Assembly (NCBI RefSeq): GCF_017565645.3
Contig: NZ_CP086136.1
Span: 1,240,001 to 1,304,000 of the forward strand
Direction: 5' to 3'
Source: Bradyrhizobium barranii subsp. barranii
Lineage (GTDB): Bacteria > Pseudomonadota > Alphaproteobacteria > Rhizobiales > Xanthobacteraceae
DNA length: 64,000 bases
Shown: positions 16,193 to 24,251 of the stretch, one piece after another
How positions within the stretch are numbered: position 1 is the first letter of the stretch
How the letters are laid out: every line of letters begins with the position of its first letter
The notes under the pieces: generated by a model
The model's database searches: none
What the model was told of the DNA's origin: nothing
Seen by the model: the letters and a program-made list of their open reading frames with translations, nothing else
Position numbers and translations under genes: made by a program

Positions 16193-17407
16193 ATGCATCA
16201 TTCGATTCGAAAACATCTCGCGCTGGTTCCATTCGCGCTCGTTCTGCTCGCGCCCGCCGCGCGCGGCGGCGAGGCCGACGCGCTGCCGCCGGCCGTCCGC
16301 GATGCCAACGCCCAGTTGCTGTCGAAGTTTTTTGCGCAGGGTGGCGCGTCGCCGGCCGTGCTCGAATATCGGCGCAAGCTGCAGGAATATCAGGCGGCGC
16401 GCGCGGCCTTCGACGAGGAGGCGGGTGCCTATTGGAGCCAGATCTCCGAGAAGCGGAAAGGCCGCAACGCCAAGCGGCGCAGCGGACAGCAGGTCACGCT
16501 CGACGATTATGTGCTGCAGCATCCGCCGCTCTATAACGGGCCGAAGCGGCCGGTGAATCCGGAGCCGGAGGAAACGCCGGAGCGTCCGACCAGAAAGCCG
16601 ATACCGGTGGTCGCCGATCTCCTGCAGGCGGCGCGGGAGCTCTATCAGTTCACGCCGCAGCGGCCGTCCAGCGAGGTCGAGTTCAAGCGCGCCTATGCGC
16701 GCTACGCGCTCGCCTCGGGGCTGACGCGCGAGCAGGCGGTGCGGGTCTATTCGTTCGAGACCGGCGGCACCGGCAATTACGACGTGCAGGCGGGTATTGA
16801 GCATGGCGGCAAGCGCGCGATCTCGACCGCGATGGGCTACAACCAGCTCCTGACCACCAACAGCGTCGAGCTGCTGGCCGAGCAGGGCCATGAACTCATC
16901 CGCGCGCTTTCCGACAAGGTGGCGCGGACGTCCGGGCCGGCGCGCCAGCCGCTCGAGCACAAGCTTGCCGTGCTGAAGAAGATGGTGGCGCAGGCGAAAT
17001 CGGTGCCGGACACCTGGTCGGAGCACGAGAAGATCGGCAACACCGCGCAGGGCTGGGCCATGCATGCCATGGTGCTGGACATCGATATCGGCCCGATGCT
17101 GCAAACCCATAAGCTTTTGACTTCGGTGCTGTTCGCGCGCACCAAGGGCTACACCCGGCCGCTCACCGCCGCCGAGCTCGAGATGATGAACCTCACCGGC
17201 GACGGCACCGGCCTCGACATGGTGACGATGCCGCAGGCGATGCGCGAGCAGGTGCCGACCTCGAACTTCTTCCAGCGCGGCGGCTACGAGCGCAACCCGG
17301 TCGCGATCCGCCACAACACGGTGGCCAAGCTGCTGGCGGTGACGGATACGCGGATGGACTCGAACAGCAACAATGCCGGCGCACGGGAGCTGGCGGGGGC
17401 GTTCTAG
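16193..17407 (+). CDS. exported protein with a possible lysozyme-like domain
   Basis: 404 residues. A signal peptide (LALVPFALVLLAPAARGG) leads a charged coiled region (about 45-110). The centre (about 160-220) contains YALASGLTREQAVRVYSFET, GGTGNYDVQAG and KRAISTAMGYNQLL; this Glu followed by a Gly-rich turn and a later A-x-G-x-N-Q-L-L helix resembles the layout of lytic transglycosylases, where the Glu is catalytic. The remainder is helical. The match is by eye and not strong enough to name the enzyme. Monocistronic; a dispersed repeat follows. Confidence 0.65.
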   Translation: MHHSIRKHLALVPFALVLLAPAARGGEADALPPAVRDANAQLLSKFFAQGGASPAVLEYRRKLQEYQAARAAFDEEAGAYWSQISEKRKGRNAKRRSGQQVTLDDYVLQHPPLYNGPKRPVNPEPEETPERPTRKPIPVVADLLQAARELYQFTPQRPSSEVEFKRAYARYALASGLTREQAVRVYSFETGGTGNYDVQAGIEHGGKRAISTAMGYNQLLTTNSVELLAEQGHELIRALSDKVARTSGPARQPLEHKLAVLKKMVAQAKSVPDTWSEHEKIGNTAQGWAMHAMVLDIDIGPMLQTHKLLTSVLFARTKGYTRPLTAAELEMMNLTGDGTGLDMVTMPQAMREQVPTSNFFQRGGYERNPVAIRHNTVAKLLAVTDTRMDSNSNNAGARELAGAF

Positions 17408-17431
17408 TCCTCGCTGCCACATCCTCCGCTG

Positions 17432-17535
17432 TCATGCCCCGGCTTGACCGGGGCATCCAGTACGCCGCAGCCTCTCGATTGAAGCACAACGGCCTCTGGA
17501 ATACTGGATCACCCGCCTTCGCGGGTGATGACACC
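17432..17535 (+). repeat. about 104-bp dispersed palindromic element, copy B
   Basis: Inverted relative of 14870-14972. Both ends carry small hairpins (GCCCCGGCTTGACCGGGGC and ACCCGCCTTCGCGGGT), with the shared central GTACGCCGCAGCCTCTCG. It separates the convergent genes ending at 17407 and 17560. Confidence 0.8.
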
Positions 17536-17559
17536 GAATGCTTGGGTTGGCCGTCGCCC

Positions 17560-17871
17560 CTACTGATCCGACCCGAACTTGAACTTGCCGTCGCCTTCGA
17601 GATACGGGCCGCTGCGCATGTAGAGCTGGCCGTTGTGGCCGATGAAGAACAGCGTGCCTTTCGGCACCTTCTTGGCGCCCTTCAGGAGTTCACCGGCATT
17701 GCTGGTGCCCATCTTGTAGGAGAAGGTCTTGCCGTCCTTGTCATAGGCATAGCCGGTGTCGGGCTTGAGCTCCCAGGGCGTTGCCGCGGTCTGCGCCAAT
17801 GCGGGTGCGCTGAACGCGCCGAGCGCTGCAGTGAGTGCAAGTGCAAATGTCTTCGTTGAAAATGCCATCAT
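17560..17871 (-). CDS. small exported protein of unknown function
   Basis: 103 residues; signal peptide FALALTAALGAFSAPALAQ and a compact ~80-residue mature part with WELKPDTGYAYDKDGKTFSY and KVPKGTLFFIGHNGQLYM, ending GKFKFGSDQ. It reads like a single beta domain. No Cys and no known family that I can assign. GAGGATGGG precedes two adjacent ATG codons. Confidence 0.72.
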   Translation of the reverse strand: MMAFSTKTFALALTAALGAFSAPALAQTAATPWELKPDTGYAYDKDGKTFSYKMGTSNAGELLKGAKKVPKGTLFFIGHNGQLYMRSGPYLEGDGKFKFGSDQ

Positions 17872-18065
17872 CCCATCCTCCCCATCGTTGGGGTTGCCAT
17901 CTTGAACAAATCACGAACGGCGTTTACAGGTCAATTTGCGAAAGCGCCGCAGCGCATCACGTCCTGCCCAGCAGTTTGTGATTTTCCCTTCGTCCCCGCG
18001 CGACTATGTTCCGCTTTCAGTCTAGAACGCAATTCGACAAAAATATTGGTAGGGGGATGATTCGG

Positions 18066-18545
18066 ATGAACCATGTCGTTAAAGCCTGCTCAGCCGCCGC
18101 GCTGTTGGTGACGACGCTGGCACCCGCCGCCTGGGCGGATGACTACCAGCTCAGCCACAACCAGCGGATTTCGTGCAGCCGTGGCCTCGCCCCGGGCAAG
18201 CTGAACACCGCGACCTGCAAGTCCTACACTTACCTGTTCAATACCAAGACCTCGGAATATTTCCGCTGCCAGGTCTCGCTCGCGCTGACCCGCGACAACA
18301 AGGAAGTCATCAACGTCCAGACCGACGGCGGTTGTACCAAGAAGCCGCGCATCTTCGAGACCGACGGCCACTATGATTTCGACGCCACCGAGACCGAGCC
18401 GCCGAACACCAACTCGTTCTTCGGCCCCGGCGGCTACTCGGTCTGGGCTGCCGATGTCACCGCGCAGAAGGTGCGCGGCTGCATCATCATCTCGTCCGGC
18501 CTCGGCTCCGACATCTCCAAGTGCCTGGACATGACCTTCCAATAA
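18066..18545 (+). CDS. exported protein of unknown function
   Basis: 159 residues from the ATG at 18066, with AGGGGG 9 bases upstream. Signal peptide KACSAAALLVTTLAPAAWA, then a mature domain with six Cys (ISCSRGL, ATCKSYTYLF, FRCQVSLAL, GGCTKKPRIF, RGCIIISSG, SKCLDMTFQ) suited to disulfides. Predominantly beta. Family not recognised; role unknown. It stands alone upstream of the TRAP operon. Confidence 0.7.
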   Translation: MNHVVKACSAAALLVTTLAPAAWADDYQLSHNQRISCSRGLAPGKLNTATCKSYTYLFNTKTSEYFRCQVSLALTRDNKEVINVQTDGGCTKKPRIFETDGHYDFDATETEPPNTNSFFGPGGYSVWAADVTAQKVRGCIIISSGLGSDISKCLDMTFQ

Positions 18546-18754
18546 GGGCTTGCCAGCAAGAGCCTGCCAGTAAGGCTTGCCAGCGCGGCGAGACACGCGC
18601 CAGACCCTGACTGCGCCACCTCGCCGCACCCGCGGGTTCCCCAAAAATCGAGCCGGGTCAGCCGTTTACCGCAGTCCTGTTGTGACTTTTGGATGGGTTG
18701 ACCCGCTTCCCCCATCCGGCCAATTTCCCGGCCGGTTTGGGGAGTACAACAACC

Positions 18755-19702
18755 ATGAAACGGACGATTTTCGGCGCGGCCGCGGCTCTTGCCCTGGCGG
18801 CGTCGGCACCTTGCGCGCATGCGCAATCCTTCATCAACGTGCTGACCGGCGGCACCTCCGGCGTCTACTATCCGCTCGGGGTCGCGATCGGAAAGATCTA
18901 CGGCGACAAGATTCCGAACGTGAAGACGCAGGTGCAGGCCACCAAGGCGTCGGTCGAGAACCTGATCCTGCTCCAGCAGGGCCGCGGTGAAATTGCGTTC
19001 ACGCTGGGTGACTCGCTCAAAGCCGCCTGGGAGGGCGACGAGGAAGCCGGCTTCAAGACCAAGCTGGACAAGCTGCGCACCATCGGCGCGATCTATCCGA
19101 ACTACATCCAGATTGTCGCGACCGCCGAATCGGGCATCAAGACGCTCGCAGATCTCAAGGGCAAGAGCCTCTCGGTCGGCGCGCCGAAGTCGGGCACCGA
19201 GCTCAATTCCCGTGCGATCCTCGCGGCCGCAGGTATGACCTATAAGGACCTCGGCAAGGTCGAATATCTGCCGTTCGCCGAATCCGTCGATCTCATGAAG
19301 AACCGCCAGTTGGGCGCGACGCTTCAATCGGCCGGCCTTGGCGTCGCCTCGCTGAAGGATCTCTCGAGTTCGGCCTCGATCACCGTGGTGTCGGTGCCGA
19401 AGGAGACCATCGACAAGATCGGCCCGCCCTTCATCTCGGCAATCATTCCGGCCAATACCTATACCGGCCAGGACAAGGACGTGCCGACCGCGGCCGTGGT
19501 CAACTATCTCGTGACGAGCTCCGCGGTGTCGGACGACCTCGCCTACCAGATGACCAAGCTGATCTTCGAGTCGCTGCCCGAATTGCAGAACGCCCATGCC
19601 GCGGGCAAGGAGATCAAGCTCGAGACGGCCGCCACCGGCAGCCCGGTTCCGCTGCACCCCGGCGCGATCCGCTACTACAAGGAAAAAGGGCTGATCAAGT
19701 AG
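18755..19702 (+). CDS. TAXI-family TRAP transporter solute-binding protein
   Basis: 315 residues from the ATG at 18755 (GGGAG upstream). Signal peptide AAAALALAASAPCAHA; mature N-terminus FINVLTGGTSGVYYPLG is the hallmark of TAXI (TRAP-associated extracytoplasmic immunogenic) proteins, which capture solutes such as dicarboxylates or glutamate in the periplasm. Further family segments are YIQIVATAESGIKTLADLKG and SVGAPKSGTELNSR. It delivers substrate to the fused permease encoded 184 bp downstream. Substrate is unknown. A palindromic intergenic repeat separates the two genes. Confidence 0.93.
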   Translation: MKRTIFGAAAALALAASAPCAHAQSFINVLTGGTSGVYYPLGVAIGKIYGDKIPNVKTQVQATKASVENLILLQQGRGEIAFTLGDSLKAAWEGDEEAGFKTKLDKLRTIGAIYPNYIQIVATAESGIKTLADLKGKSLSVGAPKSGTELNSRAILAAAGMTYKDLGKVEYLPFAESVDLMKNRQLGATLQSAGLGVASLKDLSSSASITVVSVPKETIDKIGPPFISAIIPANTYTGQDKDVPTAAVVNYLVTSSAVSDDLAYQMTKLIFESLPELQNAHAAGKEIKLETAATGSPVPLHPGAIRYYKEKGLIK

Positions 19703-19714
19703 TCAGCTTTCGCT

Positions 19715-19832
19715 ATCGGACGTCATGGCCGGGCAAAAGCGCGAAGCGCGTCTTCGCGCAGATGTCCCGGCCATCCACGTTCTAAGGCTAGGCGAGAAAG
19801 TCCGTGGATGCCCGGGACAAGCCCGAGCATGA
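19715..19832. repeat. palindromic intergenic repeat
   Basis: ATGGCCGGGCAAAAGCGCG and TGCCCGGGACAAGCCCGAGC frame a region that also contains CATCCACG/CGTGGATG arms. It is a mosaic inverted repeat between the TAXI protein and permease genes; it could attenuate transcription between them. Confidence 0.6.
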
Positions 19833-19886
19833 CGGTCTGGAGACGCTGTGCAATGTTAAAAGCGCTGGACGGTTGGGGACATATCG

Positions 19887-21995
19887 ATGTTGCAGGCAGA
19901 GGGCTCCGCAGGGCCTATCAAGGTTGAATTCGACAATTTCGAGCACGGTTTTCCGGAAGGTTTTGGTCCGGGCTGGTGGGGCACGCTCGCCTACTGGATC
20001 GGCATCGCCTTCGCCACCTTCCAGCTCTATGTCGCCGCCTTCAACTATCTGCCGAGCCAGGTGGTGCGCGGCGTCCATGTCGGCTTCCTCGTTCTCCTCA
20101 CCTTCGGCCTGATCGCCAACTTTACCGCGAAGAGCGATGTCGGCCGTACGCTCGGCTGGGTGATCGGCGGCGCCGGCTTCTTCTGCGGCCTCTATCAATG
20201 GATCTTCTATGCCGACCTGATTGCGCGCGACGGCGATCCGACACGGCTCGATCTAGCGGTCGGCACGCTGCTCGCGGTGCTGATCTTCGAGGGCACGCGG
20301 CGCCTGATGGGCGCGGCGCTGCCGCTGATGTGCGGCGCGTGTCTTCTCTACTGTTTCTTCGGGCAGTACCTTCCGTCGCCGCTCAACCATCGCGGCTATG
20401 ATTTCGACCAGATCGTCACGCATCTGTCGTTCGGCACCGAAGGTTTTTACGGCGTGCCGATCTACGTCTCGGCGACCTACATCTTCCTGTTCATCCTGTT
20501 CGGCTCGTTCCTGGAGCGCGCCGGCATGATCCAGCTGTTCACCGACGTTTCTCTTGGGCTATTTGGCAGGACCCGCGGCGGCCCCGCCAAGGTCGCGGTG
20601 TTCGCCTCGGGCATGATGGGCACGATCTCCGGCTCCGGCGTCGCCAACGTCGTCACCGTCGGCCAGTTCACGATTCCGCTGATGATCAGGTTCGGCTATC
20701 GCCGCGCCTTTGCGGCGGGCGTCGAGGCGACGGCCTCGATGGGCGGCCAGATCATGCCGCCGGTGATGGGCGCGGTCGCCTTCATCATGGCGGAGACGCT
20801 CGGCGTCCAGTACTCGGAAATCGTCAAGGCGGCGGCGATCCCCGCCATCCTCTATTTCGCTTCAGCGTTCTGGATGGTGCATCTGGAAGCCGGCAAGCAC
20901 GGTCTCGTCGGCATGAAGCGCTCGGAGATCCCGAGCGCCTGGAAGGCGCTGGTGACGCGCTGGTACCTCGTGCTGCCGCTCGCCGCGCTCGTCTACATGC
21001 TGTTCGAGGGCTTTACGCCGCTCTATGCTGGCAGCATGGGCCTTGCGCTCACGGTGACGCTGATCCTGGGCGCCAGCATCACGGCCGGCGCCTCCTCGAT
21101 GGTCGTCCGCTCCATCTTCTGGATCGGACTTGCGCTCGTCGTCGGCGCGCTGTCGCGCGACGGTCTCCAGATCGTGCCGGTCGCGAGCGTCGTCGTCGGG
21201 CTTATCGTGATCACGGCGTTCGTGCGCGGCGGGTTCGCGGCCTTGCGCGAATGCCGCAATGCGCTGGCCGAGAGTGCGAAGTCGGCGATCACGGTGGGTA
21301 TGGCCTGCGCCATCGTCGGCGTCATCATCGGCATGATGTCGCAGACCGGCGTCGGCACCATTTTTGGCAGCTGGGTGATCGGTCTCGGCGAGAAGAGCCT
21401 GTTCCTGGCGCTGATCATGACCATGCTGCTGTCGATCCTGCTCGGCACCGGCATTCCGACCATCCCGACCTACATCATCACCGCCGCGCTCGCTGCGCCC
21501 GCGCTGGCGAAGCTCGGCGTGCCCTTGATCGCGAGCCACATGTTCGCGTTCTATTACGGCATCATGGCCGACCTCTCGCCGCCGGTGGCACTCGCCGCAT
21601 TGGCGGCGGCACCGATCGCGAAGGAGAATCCGGACAAGATCGGCTGGGAGGCGATGCGTATCGCGCTGGCGGGTTATGTCATCCCCTTCATCTTCGTCTA
21701 TTCGCCGGCGCTGATGCTGCAGACCGGCGATCCCATGGCGGCCAAGCTCGGCTTCTATGGTGCGGTGGCGCTCGCGACCTTCAAGGCGCTGGTGGCGATT
21801 GGCCTGTTCGGCATGGTCGCGATCGGCTTCCTGTTCACGCGCATGACGCTGCTCGAACGCGTGCTCGCGCTCGGAGCCGCGCTGTGCCTGCTCGGCGATT
21901 TCGCCTTCAGCGATACCGCCGGCTTCGTGCTTTCCGCCGCGCTGTTGCTGTGGCAATGGCGGCAGCGTCCGCCCGCCGTCGTCGAAGCCGCGTGA
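19887..21995 (+). CDS. fused TRAP transporter permease (DctQM type)
   Basis: 702 residues with about 16-18 hydrophobic spans. The N-terminal ~180 residues (four to five spans, for example YWIGIAFATFQLYVAAF) correspond to the small DctQ subunit, and the rest to the large DctM subunit, with family segments such as GSGVANVVTVGQFTIPLM, EATASMGGQIMPPVMGA and GTGIPTIPTYIITAALAAPA. Such fusions pair with TAXI binding proteins and use an ion gradient. It lies in an operon with the binding protein and a DUF1850 gene that overlaps its stop. Confidence 0.93.
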   Translation: MLQAEGSAGPIKVEFDNFEHGFPEGFGPGWWGTLAYWIGIAFATFQLYVAAFNYLPSQVVRGVHVGFLVLLTFGLIANFTAKSDVGRTLGWVIGGAGFFCGLYQWIFYADLIARDGDPTRLDLAVGTLLAVLIFEGTRRLMGAALPLMCGACLLYCFFGQYLPSPLNHRGYDFDQIVTHLSFGTEGFYGVPIYVSATYIFLFILFGSFLERAGMIQLFTDVSLGLFGRTRGGPAKVAVFASGMMGTISGSGVANVVTVGQFTIPLMIRFGYRRAFAAGVEATASMGGQIMPPVMGAVAFIMAETLGVQYSEIVKAAAIPAILYFASAFWMVHLEAGKHGLVGMKRSEIPSAWKALVTRWYLVLPLAALVYMLFEGFTPLYAGSMGLALTVTLILGASITAGASSMVVRSIFWIGLALVVGALSRDGLQIVPVASVVVGLIVITAFVRGGFAALRECRNALAESAKSAITVGMACAIVGVIIGMMSQTGVGTIFGSWVIGLGEKSLFLALIMTMLLSILLGTGIPTIPTYIITAALAAPALAKLGVPLIASHMFAFYYGIMADLSPPVALAALAAAPIAKENPDKIGWEAMRIALAGYVIPFIFVYSPALMLQTGDPMAAKLGFYGAVALATFKALVAIGLFGMVAIGFLFTRMTLLERVLALGAALCLLGDFAFSDTAGFVLSAALLLWQWRQRPPAVVEAA

Positions 21996-22369
21996 GCCTC
22001 TGCCTCGCAACAGCTGGAGTCGTGAAAGCGCTGGCGCTTTCCGCCTTCACGCTGGTGTGGACGCATTCGATCGCGAAGGTGGAGTGGCAGGAAGACTGGC
22101 GCGTCACCCCCGCCGGCCTCGAGCTGGTGCAGGCCCGCGTCAAGGGCACCGGTCCCGGCATGGAGCCGCCGCCCGAGGCGCGGCTCGTCGACGGCTGGTT
22201 TCAATGGCAGCCGCAGCGTGCGCCGATGCAGGAGGTCGTGCTTGGCAATTCCGGCGCGGCCGGGGAATGGCGGCTATGCCATGATGGAAGCTGCCGGACT
22301 CTTTCGGAGATTGTCGGGCATCCCATCGGTGCTAACGTCACCACGATGAAGGTCTGTAACGATCCGTAG
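21992..22369 (+). CDS. DUF1850 domain protein
   Basis: 125 residues if it starts at the GTG at 21992, which overlaps the TGA of the permease gene (GTGA), a normal translational coupling. A GTG at 22022 is an alternative. A signal-like hydrophobic N-terminus (ALALSAFTLVW) is followed by a small domain with WTHSIAKVEWQEDWRV and DGWFQWQPQRAPMQEVVLGN, the conserved core of DUF1850. Genes of this family often follow TAXI-TRAP permeases, so a role in the transporter is likely though unproven. Confidence 0.82.
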   Translation: MSLCLATAGVVKALALSAFTLVWTHSIAKVEWQEDWRVTPAGLELVQARVKGTGPGMEPPPEARLVDGWFQWQPQRAPMQEVVLGNSGAAGEWRLCHDGSCRTLSEIVGHPIGANVTTMKVCNDP

Positions 22370-22415
22370 CTCGCCACGCCCGGGCTACAATTAACAACAA
22401 CACGGGAGACACGCG

Positions 22416-23222
22416 ATGGATCGGCTCAAGGGCAAGGTTGCGATGGTGGTGGGCGCCGGCTCGATCGGGCCCGGCTGGGGCAACGGCAAGGCGACCGCGG
22501 TGACCTTTGCGCGCGAGGGCGCGCAGGTGTTTTGCGTCGATCGCAACGGTGCTGCAGCCGAGGAGACCGCGAAGATCATCACGGGTGAGGGCGGCAATGC
22601 GACTGCCTTCACCGCGGACGTCTCGCGCGCGAGCGAGATTGAGGCGATGGTGGCGACTTGCCTGAAGGCCCATGGCCGCATCGACGTGCTCGACAATAAT
22701 GCCGGCATCGCCGAGATGGGCAGCGTGGTTGACCTCGCCGAAGAGAGCTGGGACCGCGTCTTCACCGTCAACCTCAAGAGCGCCTATCTCGCCATGAAGC
22801 AGGTCATCCCCGTGATGGTGAAGCAGGGCGGCGGCTCGATCATCAACATCTCCTCGATCGCCTCGATTCGCCATGTCGGGATTTCCTATGTCAGCTACAA
22901 CGCCAGCAAAGCGGCGATGAACCAGTTGACGCGCTCCACCGCGGTCGAGTTCGCGAAGAACCATGTGCGGGTGAATGCAATCCTGCCCGGCCTGATGAAG
23001 ACGCCGATGGTGGAGCATTCCGCGGGTCTCGCGAACAGCTACGCCAAGGGCGACGTCGAAGCGATGTGGCGCGCCCGCGATGCGCAGGTGCCGATGGGGC
23101 ACATGGGCGAGGCCTGGGACGTCGCCAATGCCGCGCTGTTCCTGGCGTCGGACGAGTCGAAATATGTGACGGGGATCGAGCTGGTGGTGGACGGCGGGAT
23201 CACGTGCAAGGCGGGGGCTTAA
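22416..23222 (+). CDS. short-chain dehydrogenase/reductase
   Basis: 268 residues, classical SDR fold. Nucleotide-binding glycines sit in GAGSIGPGWGNGKA (13-26), NNAG at 94-97, catalytic Ser in ISSIAS (about 145-150) and the active-site pair Tyr161/Lys165 in YNASK. The C-terminus FLASDESKYVTGIELVVDGG is typical. The longer than usual glycine loop is a mild oddity. NAD(P)-dependent; the substrate is unknown. It starts 46 bp after the TRAP operon, so it may be read through with it and act on the imported compound, which is inference. Confidence 0.9.
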   Translation: MDRLKGKVAMVVGAGSIGPGWGNGKATAVTFAREGAQVFCVDRNGAAAEETAKIITGEGGNATAFTADVSRASEIEAMVATCLKAHGRIDVLDNNAGIAEMGSVVDLAEESWDRVFTVNLKSAYLAMKQVIPVMVKQGGGSIINISSIASIRHVGISYVSYNASKAAMNQLTRSTAVEFAKNHVRVNAILPGLMKTPMVEHSAGLANSYAKGDVEAMWRARDAQVPMGHMGEAWDVANAALFLASDESKYVTGIELVVDGGITCKAGA

Positions 23223-23240
23223 GGCGCCTCATACTCCACT

Positions 23241-23387
23241 GTCGTCCCGGGGCGCGCAAAGCGCGAACCCGGGACCCATAGCCACAGGACAGAGTTGTTT
23301 TGCTAAGCTGTAACTCCGAGCCTTCGTAACCACGCCGGCCTGTGGCTATGGATCCCGGATCTGCGCTGCGCCTGTCCGGGACGACAT
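23241..23387. repeat. about 147-bp palindromic intergenic repeat
   Basis: Outer arms GTCGTCCCGGGGCGCGC and GCCTGTCCGGGACGAC pair, and inner arms CCATAGCCACAGG and CCTGTGGCTATGG pair perfectly. It separates convergent genes. Confidence 0.8.
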
Positions 23388-23394
23388 CGGAGAA

Positions 23395-24165
23395 CTACTG
23401 CGCCAGCGCCAGAATCCCGCCGGCAAACGAATGCCACGCGGCACTCTCGCTGATCGGCCAGTTCAGCACCTTCACCGCCAGCAGCGCGAGCGTGCCGTAA
23501 ATGTAGACCGGCTGCACGCGGCCATCGGTGCGCCAGTCGCGCACCATGGCGACGACGAGCAGGAGCGAAGCGACCACGGCGGGGGCGATCGTGACGGGCA
23601 CCGGCGGCGGGCCGGGCGGTCCCGGAGGCGCGAGGAAGGTAATGAACCAGCGCGCGATCGCGGCATCGAGGATCGAGACCGCGGCAAGCAGCATCAGGCG
23701 CTTGTGAATCTCGGGCCTTCGCGTGTTGATGATTGCGAGCACGAACACCACCGCGAAGAACGCGATGCCGCTCATCGGCACGATCGAGAAGCCGATGCCG
23801 GCATCCTTCTGCCCAAGTGCGGCGGCGTGCTGCATCACATGCACGGAGGCGAGGAAGCCGAAGATCGTCATCGCGGTCGCAAGCGACACGCCGGCAACCC
23901 CGAGCGCGCGGTGATTGACCACGCGGCCCGACGCCGCGAGCCAGGTCTGGATCACGAAATAGAGAGACCAGGTGAAGAACAGGAGCCCGTGAAAATGAAT
24001 GACCGGGCTCGCCGAAAACGTCCGCTGCGCGAGCGGTACGAAATAGGTCGGCGCGAAGCCGAGAAACGCGGTGGCTGCGCAGGCCAGTGCCATATTGAGA
24101 TAAAAATATCGTGCAGGCGACGCATCACGCGCGCGTACACGACGGTCGTCGATCAAGGTCGTCAT
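23395..24165 (-). CDS. seven-span membrane protein with conserved histidines
   Basis: 256 residues with about seven hydrophobic helices. His residues lie at or near membrane faces (PVIHFHGLLFF, VVNHRALG, HVMQHAAAL, RPEIHKRLML), a pattern seen in heme-binding or DUF2306-like membrane proteins. A Pro-rich loop (APPGPPGPPPVPV) joins spans five and six. I cannot assign a confirmed family. It lies between a convergent SDR gene and a same-strand antiporter gene 86 bp upstream. Confidence 0.7.
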   Translation of the reverse strand: MTTLIDDRRVRARDASPARYFYLNMALACAATAFLGFAPTYFVPLAQRTFSASPVIHFHGLLFFTWSLYFVIQTWLAASGRVVNHRALGVAGVSLATAMTIFGFLASVHVMQHAAALGQKDAGIGFSIVPMSGIAFFAVVFVLAIINTRRPEIHKRLMLLAAVSILDAAIARWFITFLAPPGPPGPPPVPVTIAPAVVASLLLVVAMVRDWRTDGRVQPVYIYGTLALLAVKVLNWPISESAAWHSFAGGILALAQ

Positions 24166-24251
24166 CTGGAATGAGTCTGGAGAGGCGGTGTTTGGTTCAA
24201 GCTCCTAACCACCTGGATAGGCCGGCACGCCGCTCAACGCTCGAGCGGAGT

